From IMG/VR virus record IMGVR_UViG_3300044960_000317, positions 1 through 21,897 of that record: a DNA stretch of 21,897 bases; one strand, 5' to 3'. Positions within the stretch are counted from its first letter, which is position 1. Each line of letters starts with the position of its first letter. Origin of the DNA: a virus. A program made the translations under genes and the position numbers. Under the pieces are notes generated by a model. The model had not been told where the DNA came from. It searched no databases and saw only the letters and a program-made list of their open reading frames with translations. Shown in pieces: positions 13,876 to 20,769 of this stretch.

Positions 13876-14508
13876 CTATTTCCCCCACCGGATATGCGCG
13901 GTGTAGGGGTCCTCGAGGTTGATGATCACCACACCCACACCCGGCTCGCTGTAGAGCCTGGACGTGGCCCGGACGAATCGCCGGGTGGGGTTGCCGTACT
14001 GCTTGAGAAAGGCCGCAGGGTCCACGTAATTACGCTGAATCGTCGCCCGGTCTATCCCCGGCCAGGCGTCCGGGTCCATCTCAGCCCGGCGAATCTCGAA
14101 ATGCAGGTGGGCCAGGAATGGGGCGCGGGGGTCTCCCTTGCCGATGCTTCCCACCGGTTCACCCGCCCAGACCCGTTGCCCGACCTCGACGCATACCTGA
14201 TGAAGGTGGGCGTACTGCGAGGCCAGGTAGGGCAGGTTGAGCCACCCGGCCAGTTCGGGGTGTTCGACAAGAACGATATTCCCCCACACCGCGTAGGGGC
14301 GTGCCGCCCGCACCACCCCGTCAGCGATGGCCACCACCGGGTAGCCCAAATCTTGGTCGCCCGAGGTGCCGAGCAGGTTCAGGTCAATGCCAGGGTGCTC
14401 GGCGGGGCGTAGCCCAGCACGGCGGCGCCACTCGGGATAGCTCGGGTCAAGAAAGCCCACATCGACCCGAGCCCGCTCTGGCTGAGGGAATGGATGAACA
14501 ACTCTCAT
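13876..14508 (-). CDS. M23-family peptidoglycan endopeptidase (endolysin)
   Basis: A 210-aa protein of the LytM/M23 zinc peptidase family. The zinc ligands are visible as H38 and D42 (HPGIDLNL) and H136 in the HLHFEI motif (134-139). The QYAHLHQ segment (99-104) supplies the further active-site His. The typical G.V..A..G.WGNIVLVEHP strand pattern lies between them. No signal peptide is seen, so export through a holin is expected. The C-terminal 30 residues (RATSRLYSEP...LEDPYTAHIRW) may be a small beta domain. The ATG overlaps the preceding 48-aa gene as ATGA. The start region is duplicated at 286. It is probably the phage endolysin, although a virion-associated role cannot be excluded because it sits in the head operon. 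Confidence 0.88.
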   Translation of the reverse strand: MRVVHPFPQPERARVDVGFLDPSYPEWRRRAGLRPAEHPGIDLNLLGTSGDQDLGYPVVAIADGVVRAARPYAVWGNIVLVEHPELAGWLNLPYLASQYAHLHQVCVEVGQRVWAGEPVGSIGKGDPRAPFLAHLHFEIRRAEMDPDAWPGIDRATIQRNYVDPAAFLKQYGNPTRRFVRATSRLYSEPGVGVVIINLEDPYTAHIRWGK

Positions 14509-14651
14509 TTGCGCTTGGGCTTCTGCGACTTCTGCGGGGCCTCAGCTTCCTGTTGTTTTTCCCCCCGCTGCCCTTCCTGAGGAGTTTGCGTTTCAGCTTC
14601 CCGTTGCTCTTCTTGCGCCTGGCGGTGCCTGCGCAGTGCTCCGATGCCCAT
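14505..14651 (-). CDS. 48-aa charged small protein after the capsid gene
   Basis: A short gene between the capsid stop and the M23 gene. It has an ATG at 14651 with a strong AGGAGG site, and its stop overlaps the M23 start as ATGA. The protein (MGIGALRRHRQAQEEQRE...) is almost wholly Gln, Glu, Lys and Arg after residue 6 and ends KSQKPKRK, so it should be a helix or disordered and net basic at the end. It contains no recognised domain. Similar charged small proteins follow capsid genes in other phages, but the role is unknown. Signals and overlaps make it a likely real gene. Confidence 0.72.
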   Translation of the reverse strand: MGIGALRRHRQAQEEQREAETQTPQEGQRGEKQQEAEAPQKSQKPKRK

Positions 14652-14660
14652 TCAAGCCTC

Positions 14661-15530
14661 CTACTGGGTGATGAGTCGGACCGCCACGGGCTTGGTGTCC
14701 CCGGGCAGGCGGCTGTAGCGGTGGGCCACGTAGTAGATGTGGACGGCGGCAATGGTGGTATCGGCCAGAACGTCCTCGTCGGATTTGACGCTCGGGGCGC
14801 CGTTGTACCACAGGGCCAGCGCACCGCGGCGAACAAATGTGGTGACGTACTTGGTGGGAGTTCCGGAAATGACCGGAGCCCGGTCGCTCAGGATGATGGG
14901 AAGGCCCAGAATGCTTGGGCGGCCGCCTTGGGTGGGAGCCACAAACAAAGGCTGGCCGTTGTTGTCCTTGAGCTTCATGGCGTCGAAGAAAACTTTGGAG
15001 TGCATCACCACGGCCGCTACGTCGGGAGAAGCGTCTCCAAACTTAGCCAGCGCGTCCACAATAGCGTCGTAGGAGATGGTGCCGGGGGTGCCGCCGGAGA
15101 CGTCTACGGTATTCGTTCCGCCATAGCTGGTGTTGTTGGCGGCGGTCACGAGGGCCGCGTCAAACCTGCGCCGAGCTCCCTCGAGCACCTGCCGGGTGGC
15201 CTCGGCGTAGGGGTCGGCGTAGAGCGCGGCGAATTGCGCCCAGTTGGTGATTTCGAAAGCTTTCCCGGAGCGGACCACGGATGCTTGCTCCGAGCTCATG
15301 GAGAGGGTAGCGGGAGTGAGAGCCGCGCCTTCTGCCACGTCGTCGAAATCACCTAAAATGCCGAAGTAGGGCACCTTGACGGTATCGCCCCCTCGAGCCG
15401 CGTCGGGCAGGGTGGAAGACTCCACCACCGCATCCGTCCCCAGCAGGGCGATGCGGTCGGGCCAGGCTCCGCGCACCGCGTCGGCCAAAACCTCGGGAAT
15501 GAAAAGGTTGCTCCTAGTAGTTACAGGCAT
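14661..15530 (-). CDS. Major capsid protein (HK97-fold)
   Basis: A 289-aa protein directly after the protease/scaffold gene, with ribosome site AGGAGG. It has the features of an HK97-type coat: a short N-terminal arm (TTRSNLFIPEVLADAVR), a DTVKVPYFGILGDFDDVAEGAALTP segment (E-loop region, about 49-73), the helix ATRQVLEGARRRFDAALV, an AVVMHSKVFFDAMKLKDNNGQPLF segment and GLPIILSDRAP, ending in strands VHIYYVAHRYSRLPG. It looks closer to generic HK97/P22-like coats than to Mu T itself. It assembles the head shell. Confidence 0.88.
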   Translation of the reverse strand: MPVTTRSNLFIPEVLADAVRGAWPDRIALLGTDAVVESSTLPDAARGGDTVKVPYFGILGDFDDVAEGAALTPATLSMSSEQASVVRSGKAFEITNWAQFAALYADPYAEATRQVLEGARRRFDAALVTAANNTSYGGTNTVDVSGGTPGTISYDAIVDALAKFGDASPDVAAVVMHSKVFFDAMKLKDNNGQPLFVAPTQGGRPSILGLPIILSDRAPVISGTPTKYVTTFVRRGALALWYNGAPSVKSDEDVLADTTIAAVHIYYVAHRYSRLPGDTKPVAVRLITQ

Positions 15531-15542
15531 TGTTTCCTCCTA

Positions 15543-16031
15543 TCAGTCGCCCAGCGCCTCTTTGCGCAGGGCGTAGTACATCTCCTTGTTCTCCTGGTAG
15601 AGAGCGGCCCGTTCGCCGGGAGTCATCTCCTTCCATCCCTTGAGCTTGGGCGTGCCCTCCTGAGCCTTCCCGGTGGGAACCACCTGGGGCGCTACGCTCA
15701 GGAATGCCTCGAGCGCCTCGGGGGTCTGCTGTTCCGCCCAAGAGAGCATGGCCGGGGTGAGCTTTCCAGCCTTCTTTCCCTCCTCAATGAGCCGGGCCAA
15801 CCGCTCCTTCCGGCGCTCCTCCTCCATGGCCGTCAGGCGCTCCTGGAGCCGGGGGAGCTCCTCGGCGGCCTGCTTCCAGGCCAGGATGACCGCCTCCGCC
15901 TCGTCCTCCTTGCGCTTCCCGGTGAGGGCGAACACCCGCTCGGGGAACGCCAGGAGGCGGCGAATGGCCCCCTCGGCCTCCAGTTCGGAGGCGGTCTCAC
16001 TCAGTCCCAAAAGCCGAATTACCTTTTCCAT
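15543..16031 (-). CDS. Scaffold protein from internal start (Mu Z-like)
   Basis: Met158 of the protease gene is preceded by a perfect AGGAGG 6 nt upstream (16043-16038), as strong a ribosome site as any in the window, although it lies inside a coding frame. Starting there gives a 162-aa protein consisting only of the helical scaffold half. In Mu the scaffold Z is likewise the C-terminal part of I, made from an internal in-frame start. This is direct sequence support for the same strategy here. Confidence 0.8.
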   Translation of the reverse strand: MEKVIRLLGLSETASELEAEGAIRRLLAFPERVFALTGKRKEDEAEAVILAWKQAAEELPRLQERLTAMEEERRKERLARLIEEGKKAGKLTPAMLSWAEQQTPEALEAFLSVAPQVVPTGKAQEGTPKLKGWKEMTPGERAALYQENKEMYYALRKEALGD

Positions 16032-16502
16032 GCTTGTCCTCCTGGTCTCCGTTTCGCCCCCAGCCTCTTTTGAGGCCACAAGGGGCAACATTCCTTTGGT
16101 GGCGGGCAGGTTGGTCAGGGCGATGTTGATGAGCTCGATGATGCGGCCCTTCTCGTCCGCGTAAAACGCCGGGGAGAAGTAGCGGTACTCACGCTGGGCT
16201 AGCAGCCCCTTAGCCCGCTCGGTCCACTCCACGTTGACGGCCCAGAGCCCATCGGTTCGCACCTCGAGGTCAAACCACCCGGCAGCCGGGGCGGGGCCGT
16301 TGTCCACCGGGTCAACGGCGCGGTGCTCGTAGTCGATGGAGAGCCGGTTACCCCACTCACGCCACCGGCGGATGACCTCCTGGGCCGCTTCGCGGTCAAA
16401 GGTGAAATCCCCCTTGGTGGTCTTGACGACCCCAAAGGGGAAGATGCGGAACTCCCGAGGCGTGTTAGCGGGAAGCTCGAGCTGTAGGGTGATTTTGCCC
16501 AT
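15543..16502 (-). CDS. Mu I-like prohead protease with scaffold domain
   Basis: A 319-aa protein. The N-terminal half (1-150) is the Mu I-type protease: FRIFPFGVVKTTKGDFTFDREAA, RLSIDYEHR (DYEH at 57-60), AAGWFDLEVRTDGLWA, REYRYFSPAFYADEKGRI and the IALTNLPA segment. The C-terminal half (from 158) is a long helical scaffold (LPRLQERLTAMEEERRKERLARLIEEGKKAGKL) ending in a basic LKGWKEMTPGERAALYQENK region. The protease processes the scaffold in the prohead. The ATG at 16502 has a GAGG site that lies inside a leader hairpin (16510-16528), and a promoter is present upstream. Confidence 0.9.
   Translation of the reverse strand: MGKITLQLELPANTPREFRIFPFGVVKTTKGDFTFDREAAQEVIRRWREWGNRLSIDYEHRAVDPVDNGPAPAAGWFDLEVRTDGLWAVNVEWTERAKGLLAQREYRYFSPAFYADEKGRIIELINIALTNLPATKGMLPLVASKEAGGETETRRTSMEKVIRLLGLSETASELEAEGAIRRLLAFPERVFALTGKRKEDEAEAVILAWKQAAEELPRLQERLTAMEEERRKERLARLIEEGKKAGKLTPAMLSWAEQQTPEALEAFLSVAPQVVPTGKAQEGTPKLKGWKEMTPGERAALYQENKEMYYALRKEALGD
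16038..16043 (-). promoter_or_regulatory. Internal ribosome binding site for the scaffold start
   Basis: AGGAGG on the minus strand, 6 nt before the ATG at 16031, within the coding frame of the protease gene. It decides the start of the short scaffold product. Confidence 0.78.
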
Positions 16503-16509
16503 GACAAAA

Positions 16510-16528
16510 CCTCGGGGGGTTCCCGAGG
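16510..16528 (-). promoter_or_regulatory. Leader hairpin covering the protease ribosome site
   Basis: The minus strand forms CCTCGGG-AACCC-CCCGAGG, a seven-pair perfect stem, followed by TTTTGTC and the ATG. The GAGG (16513-16510) that should recruit the ribosome is the last part of the stem, so the folded leader would hide it. The stem plus TTTT could also act as a weak intrinsic terminator or attenuator. Confidence 0.55.
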
Positions 16529-16551
16529 TACAGTTAGCCCAGATTAGCTTT

Positions 16552-16579
16552 ATTGTAGCTCAGATGGGAGCAGAGTCAA
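16552..16579 (-). promoter_or_regulatory. Sigma70-like promoter for the head gene block
   Basis: The minus strand has TTGACT (16579-16574), a 16-nt spacer and TACAAT (16557-16552), close to the bacterial consensus. The -35 overlaps the stop codon of the minor head gene. Transcription would start near 16545, giving a short leader that contains the hairpin at 16510-16528. In this tightly packed operon the 73-nt gap is the longest apart from the inserted element, and in Mu a promoter is also known ahead of gene I. Confidence 0.65.
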
Positions 16580-17610
16580 GGGGCGTAGCGCAAGAACCCC
16601 TGGCGTTTCGGCTCCAGGTGCAGGGCCACGATTACGCCCCGGTGCACCTCGAGGGTGAGGGTGACGTCCCGGTACACCTTCACGTACAGCTGGCGGAAGG
16701 CCACCCGGCGCTCATGCTGGAGGGGCAGGAGCCAAATTTCCTGCGGGTTCCCCACCAGGTCAGGGAGGAGGGCCAGATACCGCTCACGGCCCGGTGGAAG
16801 AGCCCGCACCACGGCCGGGTCCACCAGGACGGCCAGGCCGGTGGGGTCTTCCAGGTGGGTGGGGAGGCTGCCCAGGGTTTCGCTTGATGGTTTTTGCGGT
16901 TTCAGCGCTTCCGGCCGCCCGTAGCTCCTCCAGTCTGGCGGCGGCCCGGCGAAGGCGGGAATCCAAGGGAGGGCGGCCGCCTGGCGCTGGCCCTTGGCGT
17001 AGCCCTCCACCCACTCCTCCTTGGCCGGGCTGAGGCCGAAGCCCTCCTGTGACGGGACGTAAGGCAGGGTCTGGGCCACCCCCCGGCGCTGGGCCTCGGC
17101 CTCGGTGAGGGGGCGCACCCCCGAGCGGCAGTTGTGGTGAAGGGGAGGCCAGTTAGATTGCCACCACGGATCATCGGCAGGCCGCACCACCCCGTCCCTC
17201 ATGCGGCAGATGTCGGTGGTGCGGTCGTCCAGCACCGCGTCGTACATCAGGTACGGGTGGCTACGCCGCACGGCCGGGTCTTGGAGCTGGTCCCACCGCC
17301 CGGCGCTATAGGCGGCCTGGACGTTGTTGCGGAAGATGGTCTCGAGGTGGGCCTGAGAAAGCCCGCCTTGAACGATCCTGGTTGCCTCCTTCTTCCACTC
17401 CCCGAAGGGGGTGCCCTGTTCCAGCGCCCGAAGAAGGCTAGCCTGGAGGAGGCCTAGGAGGTCCAGCGAGGCCACCCCGGCGGCGGTGAAGGCCCGGCGG
17501 CGTGCCTCCTCACGGAGGAGGCCCCACTCGGACTTGAGGAGGGGCACCTTCCCACGAAACCAGTCCACCGCCTCCTGGAACTTGGCCGGGTCAGGGCTAA
17601 CGCTCCACAT
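16576..17610 (-). CDS. Minor head / head morphogenesis protein (Mu F, SPP1 gp7-like) with C-terminal PBECR-like domain
   Basis: A 344-aa protein. The head morphogenesis core is at about 85-170: SQAHLETIFRNNVQAAYSAGRWDQL, then HPYLMYDAVLDDRTTDICRMRDG and NWPPLHHNCRSGVRPLT, with the conserved Asp/His/Cys residues. It is followed by a Pro-rich linker (215-245). A second domain from about 250 (VLVDPAVVRALPP..YLALLPDLVGNPQEIWLLPLQ...YVKVYRDVTLTLEVHRGVIVALHLEP) has the pattern of the PBECR toxin-like nuclease domains often fused to Mu F proteins. The core binds the portal; the extra domain may be injected. The second assignment is less sure. It overlaps the portal stop by 14 nt. Confidence 0.85.
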   Translation of the reverse strand: MWSVSPDPAKFQEAVDWFRGKVPLLKSEWGLLREEARRRAFTAAGVASLDLLGLLQASLLRALEQGTPFGEWKKEATRIVQGGLSQAHLETIFRNNVQAAYSAGRWDQLQDPAVRRSHPYLMYDAVLDDRTTDICRMRDGVVRPADDPWWQSNWPPLHHNCRSGVRPLTEAEAQRRGVAQTLPYVPSQEGFGLSPAKEEWVEGYAKGQRQAAALPWIPAFAGPPPDWRSYGRPEALKPQKPSSETLGSLPTHLEDPTGLAVLVDPAVVRALPPGRERYLALLPDLVGNPQEIWLLPLQHERRVAFRQLYVKVYRDVTLTLEVHRGVIVALHLEPKRQGFLRYAP

Positions 17611-19030
17611 CCCGCACCACCGAGTAGCGCCCGGCCAGGGAGGCCATAAGGAGGGCTCGCTCGGTCAGGGCCACCGCTTCTTCAGGGGAGAGATTGCGGG
17701 CGGCCTTGGAGACCACCGCCATGACCTCCTCGTAGCTTTCGGCCTGTAGCAGGTCGTTCAGGAAAGGCTCGAGGGGGTTAGGCAGGCGGTCAACCGCAGC
17801 CTGGTTGACCGCATCGGTGTAGAGCTGCCCTTGGACGAACCCGGGGGCCTCGGCGGGCTTGGCCCCAGAAGCCAGCCGCACCAGGTTCTTCTGCTCGAGC
17901 ACGGGGAGGCCGAACTCCTGGGCCAGGGCGTAAAGGTCCACCGGCATCCCGGCTTGGACAAAGGCGGCTACAGCGCTGGAGAGTTTCTGTAACGTGTCTG
18001 CTTTCGCCGCCTGGTCTTCCGGTGGGGTGTAGTCCCACTTGGGCCACGGGGCGAGCTCAGGGTCCCCCAGATTCCACTCGGCCCAGGTCCTGAGGACGCC
18101 GTTCCGCAGGGCGGTGCTCAGGTACTCCGCGTCCGCCTCCAGGAGGTCCTGCCGCACCTGGCCGTGCACCCGTGCGGCGGCGTAGGAGCCCCCCTGGACT
18201 TCGGTCGTGAGGTTCTGACCCAGCACCGCCACGGCGATGGCCTGGTTGGCCCATTGGATGAGGGCCTCCTTGGAGCGCCACACATCACCGGATGGGCTCA
18301 GCATCTCCATGCGCCAGCCATCGGGGAGGACCAGACCGGTGTCGGTGCCGAGCTCAGAAAGGGTGCGGGCCAGTTCCTCACCCGTGCTTCCAGCCGGGCC
18401 ATCGGCGTAGGCTACCCGGATGGCTCCCACCTCGTTGTCCCTGGCCCAGTACCGTATTGCGTCCGTCTTGGCCAGCCAGGGGAGGGTGAGGGAGCGCCAC
18501 AGCCCCTTCTCCCAGGGCCGCTTGGGGCCGTAGGGGGTGTAGAGGAGCCAGCCGGGGCCTTCCACCGGGTGTTCACGACCTTCCCGGTCCACCACCCGCC
18601 AGCCCTGCTGGGGGTCGTAGCGGAGGGCCCCAGGATTCCAGACCTCGAGGCGTGGCCACAGACGGCCGTCTCCCTCCTCCCACACCACGGCGGCGAGCCC
18701 CACGCCGGTGAGGAGGCCCCAGGCCATGAGGTCGTAGAGGGCGTCCTCAGGGAAAAGGCCCCACCAGCGGGCCTCCAGAAGCCCGGCGGCCTTCTCCCCG
18801 CCCTCGACGGGCTCCAGCCGGAACGGGAGGCCCAGGAGGCCCCGCACCCGCACGCCCAGGACGGCGCTCACCCGGTCGTCCCCCATTAGACCCCGCGAGA
18901 GCTCGGCCACCATGCGCAGCTCACCCGCCTGAGCACGCGCCCAGGCCAACCTGAGGTCGGACGGCCCCCACTCCCGGATAGACCAGGAAGAGGGCTCGGC
19001 TATCGGTTGCGGTAGTTTAGGCTTGGCCAT
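17597..19030 (-). CDS. DUF935 portal protein (Mu gp29-like)
   Basis: A 477-aa protein. The start is the ATG at 19030, with GGAGG 8 nt upstream; the longer open frame lacks support. Family signatures are visible: DDRVSAVLGVRVRGLLGLPFRLEP (51-74), EARWWGLFPEDALYDLMAWGLLTGVGLAAVVWE, RYDPQQGWRVVD, WLLYTPYGPKRPWEKGLWRS, and the hallmark GQNLTTEVQGGSYAAARVH (271-289), which matches the Mu gp29 family. It forms the ring through which DNA enters and leaves the head. It overlaps both neighbours by 14 nt. Confidence 0.92.
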   Translation of the reverse strand: MAKPKLPQPIAEPSSWSIREWGPSDLRLAWARAQAGELRMVAELSRGLMGDDRVSAVLGVRVRGLLGLPFRLEPVEGGEKAAGLLEARWWGLFPEDALYDLMAWGLLTGVGLAAVVWEEGDGRLWPRLEVWNPGALRYDPQQGWRVVDREGREHPVEGPGWLLYTPYGPKRPWEKGLWRSLTLPWLAKTDAIRYWARDNEVGAIRVAYADGPAGSTGEELARTLSELGTDTGLVLPDGWRMEMLSPSGDVWRSKEALIQWANQAIAVAVLGQNLTTEVQGGSYAAARVHGQVRQDLLEADAEYLSTALRNGVLRTWAEWNLGDPELAPWPKWDYTPPEDQAAKADTLQKLSSAVAAFVQAGMPVDLYALAQEFGLPVLEQKNLVRLASGAKPAEAPGFVQGQLYTDAVNQAAVDRLPNPLEPFLNDLLQAESYEEVMAVVSKAARNLSPEEAVALTERALLMASLAGRYSVVRDVER

Positions 19031-19265
19031 TGATTTCCCTCCAGATTTGCAGCAGTCGCCCTCGAGCCAGGACGAACCCCAGCCGGTCTGGGGCGGCCAG
19101 GAACGCGGCCAGGTCTCGGGCTTCCTGGGAACGCTCATTAGGCGGCCGGTCGATTTCCAGAGCTTTGCGCAGGGCCTGCTGGACCTTAGCCCACGGGTAC
19201 CAGCGCCCGCCCACCCGCACCGCGTAGGAGCCCGCCCGGCCCAAAAGGGGCTGGGGCCCCCCCAT
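19017..19265 (-). CDS. Unknown small protein between zinc-ribbon and portal genes
   Basis: An 82-aa protein in a frame that ends 14 nt inside the portal gene. The confident part is SYAVRVGGRWYPWAKVQQALRKALEIDRPPNERSQEARDLAAFLAAPDRLGFVLARGRLLQIWREINGQA, a mixed helix pattern without a known motif. The start is uncertain. The ATG at 19265 lacks a clear ribosome site; a GTG at 19286 is possible; an ATG at 19418 has GGAGGGAAC but would overlap the zinc-ribbon gene by 115 nt in another frame. I see no basis for a function. Confidence 0.6.
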   Translation of the reverse strand: MGGPQPLLGRAGSYAVRVGGRWYPWAKVQQALRKALEIDRPPNERSQEARDLAAFLAAPDRLGFVLARGRLLQIWREINGQA

Positions 19266-19303
19266 CGCCCGGCCAGGGGGGCCCACCCGGCGCAAAGGGG
19301 CGC

Positions 19304-19516
19304 TCAGTGCTCCCCAGACCAGGAGAGCGGGGTCAGGTCCAGGGACACCTCGGCGGTTTTGAAGGTGTACCCGCAACTTTTGCACCGGTACTTTCTGATC
19401 AGCATCACGTCCGGCCATGTTCCCTCCAAGCCAACACGACCCCTCGAGGTAACTCGAGGGCTGCCGCATTTGGGACACGGTACAGTTTTCCCGATTCTAC
19501 GCGCATCATAGCTCAT
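19304..19516 (-). CDS. Small zinc-ribbon protein
   Basis: A 70-aa protein starting at the ATG 12 nt after the terminase stop; GGGGGAGG lies about 17 nt upstream, and a GTG at 19534 is an alternative. It has two CxxC knuckles, C14-PK-C17 and C45-KS-C48, spaced 27 residues apart. The second sits in the KYRCKSCGYTFKT context typical of zinc ribbons in transcription factors and transposon proteins. It may bind nucleic acid or act as a small regulator, for example of late transcription as Ogr-type proteins do, but that is only an analogy. Confidence 0.72.
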   Translation of the reverse strand: MSYDARRIGKTVPCPKCGSPRVTSRGRVGLEGTWPDVMLIRKYRCKSCGYTFKTAEVSLDLTPLSWSGEH

Positions 19517-19527
19517 AACGGATTCTG

Positions 19528-20769
19528 CTACCACCTCCCCCGCACCCGAGCAGGTGCGGCGGCCACCGCGCCCACTCGAGCCGCCCATACGGCCAGGGCC
19601 AGGGCCATCACCGTGTCGTCGTGCCCACCTGCCGGGGCCGAGTAGCTCACCCCGTAGGCGGTCTGGCGGGCCTCGAGGGTCTGGAGCTCCGAGAGCAGGA
19701 CCGGCTCAGGGTAGAGGGCCAGGCGCTCCTCGGCCAAGCTCAGCCTGAGCTCGGCGATGAGGGGCGGCTTGCTGTTGGCGGTGAACCGGTAGGGGTGGGT
19801 CTGGGGCCAGGCCCGCTTGAGGCGTTCGTACACCGGGTCCCCCACCCCGGTGGCGTCCACCATGAGCCGGGCTCCGTACGCCCGCACCACCTGGGCCACC
19901 CGCCCTACCGTCTCCTCCCACTCGGCCCTGAACCTTTCCAGCTTTACCAGCCGCATCGCCTCTGGGTCTGTGGCGTCCAGGACGGCCAGGGCGGTCCAGT
20001 CCTGGAGGCGGGCCAAGTCCAGCCCGGCCACGTAGCGCCGTCCGGGCTGGGGCTCCTCCGGCCCCGGTAGCCGCACCGCTCGAGCGATGTGCTCGGGGTC
20101 TATGGCCCCACCGGCCCCCACGAACTCCGCCAGGTACTCCTGCCGGAAGGCGAGCTCTCCCAGGGTGGCCTTTTCCCGCTCCAGGAAGGCTGGGTCGTAG
20201 CGGGAAATGTCGTAGGCGGTTACCCTAGCCTTCTCCCACCCCTCGGAGCCTACCCACTCTCGCCAAAACCAGCCTCGAGTACCGGCCGGGGTGGTGATGG
20301 CCAGGATGCGACCTCGAGTGACCGCCAGCATGGGGCGCACCGCCACATAGAGCTCGTCCGGAACGTAGGCCGCCTCGTCTATGATGACCAGCGCGGCCGA
20401 GTAACCCCGGACGTTCTCAGGCGCTCCGGGAAGGGCGATGACCCGGCCGCCACCTGATAGCTCCAGGTATGTGCGACCCTCGGCCTCGAGGCTGAGCCCC
20501 GCCCGCACCGCCACCGTCCTCACCTTCAAGGCGAGCTCGGTGCTCTGCCGCTCGGTGGGGGCCACGATGAGGACCGTGCCCCCGGTGGCCAGGGCGGTGT
20601 GGAGGGCGATGGCGGAGGCGACGGTGGATTTACCTGCCTGTCTGGAGGTAAGCACCAGGGTGTCGCCCTGAGCGTTCATCACCTGCTCCTGCCACGGGTC
20701 AGGGGCGGTCCCGGTGAGGAGCCGGAAGGCTGCGGCGGGGTGTATGGTGATGGCGAGCTCAGGTGCCAT
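19528..20769 (-). CDS. Terminase large subunit
   Basis: A 413-aa DNA packaging motor. The ATPase half has Walker A SRQAGKST (42-49), Walker B ALVIIDEAA (126-134, with D131 and E132 as the catalytic acidic pair) and the coupling motif ITTPAGT (158-164). The nuclease half has the RNase H-like acidic residues: GLDLARLQDWTAL (D251), MVDATGVGD (D305) and GGHDDTVMALALA (D384, D385). It pairs with the small subunit upstream and the portal downstream. The start lies 11 nt inside the upstream gene, with a GGAG site before it. Confidence 0.95.
   Translation of the reverse strand: MAPELAITIHPAAAFRLLTGTAPDPWQEQVMNAQGDTLVLTSRQAGKSTVASAIALHTALATGGTVLIVAPTERQSTELALKVRTVAVRAGLSLEAEGRTYLELSGGGRVIALPGAPENVRGYSAALVIIDEAAYVPDELYVAVRPMLAVTRGRILAITTPAGTRGWFWREWVGSEGWEKARVTAYDISRYDPAFLEREKATLGELAFRQEYLAEFVGAGGAIDPEHIARAVRLPGPEEPQPGRRYVAGLDLARLQDWTALAVLDATDPEAMRLVKLERFRAEWEETVGRVAQVVRAYGARLMVDATGVGDPVYERLKRAWPQTHPYRFTANSKPPLIAELRLSLAEERLALYPEPVLLSELQTLEARQTAYGVSYSAPAGGHDDTVMALALAVWAARVGAVAAAPARVRGRW

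Noticed and set aside
14447-14836. A 129-codon minus-strand frame over the capsid 3' end
   Set aside because: It is an out-of-frame shadow of the capsid and the 48-aa gene, with Pro/Thr/Ser/Arg-rich nonsense composition.
16510-16528. Reading the leader hairpin purely as an intrinsic terminator
   Set aside because: Only TTTTG follows, and the ATG of an essential gene comes 7 nt later. A ribosome-site-masking or attenuating role is at least as likely, so it is listed as regulatory.
18164-18889. A 241-codon plus-strand frame opposite the portal gene
   Set aside because: Its composition is typical of antisense to high-GC coding DNA, with no motif and no ribosome site.
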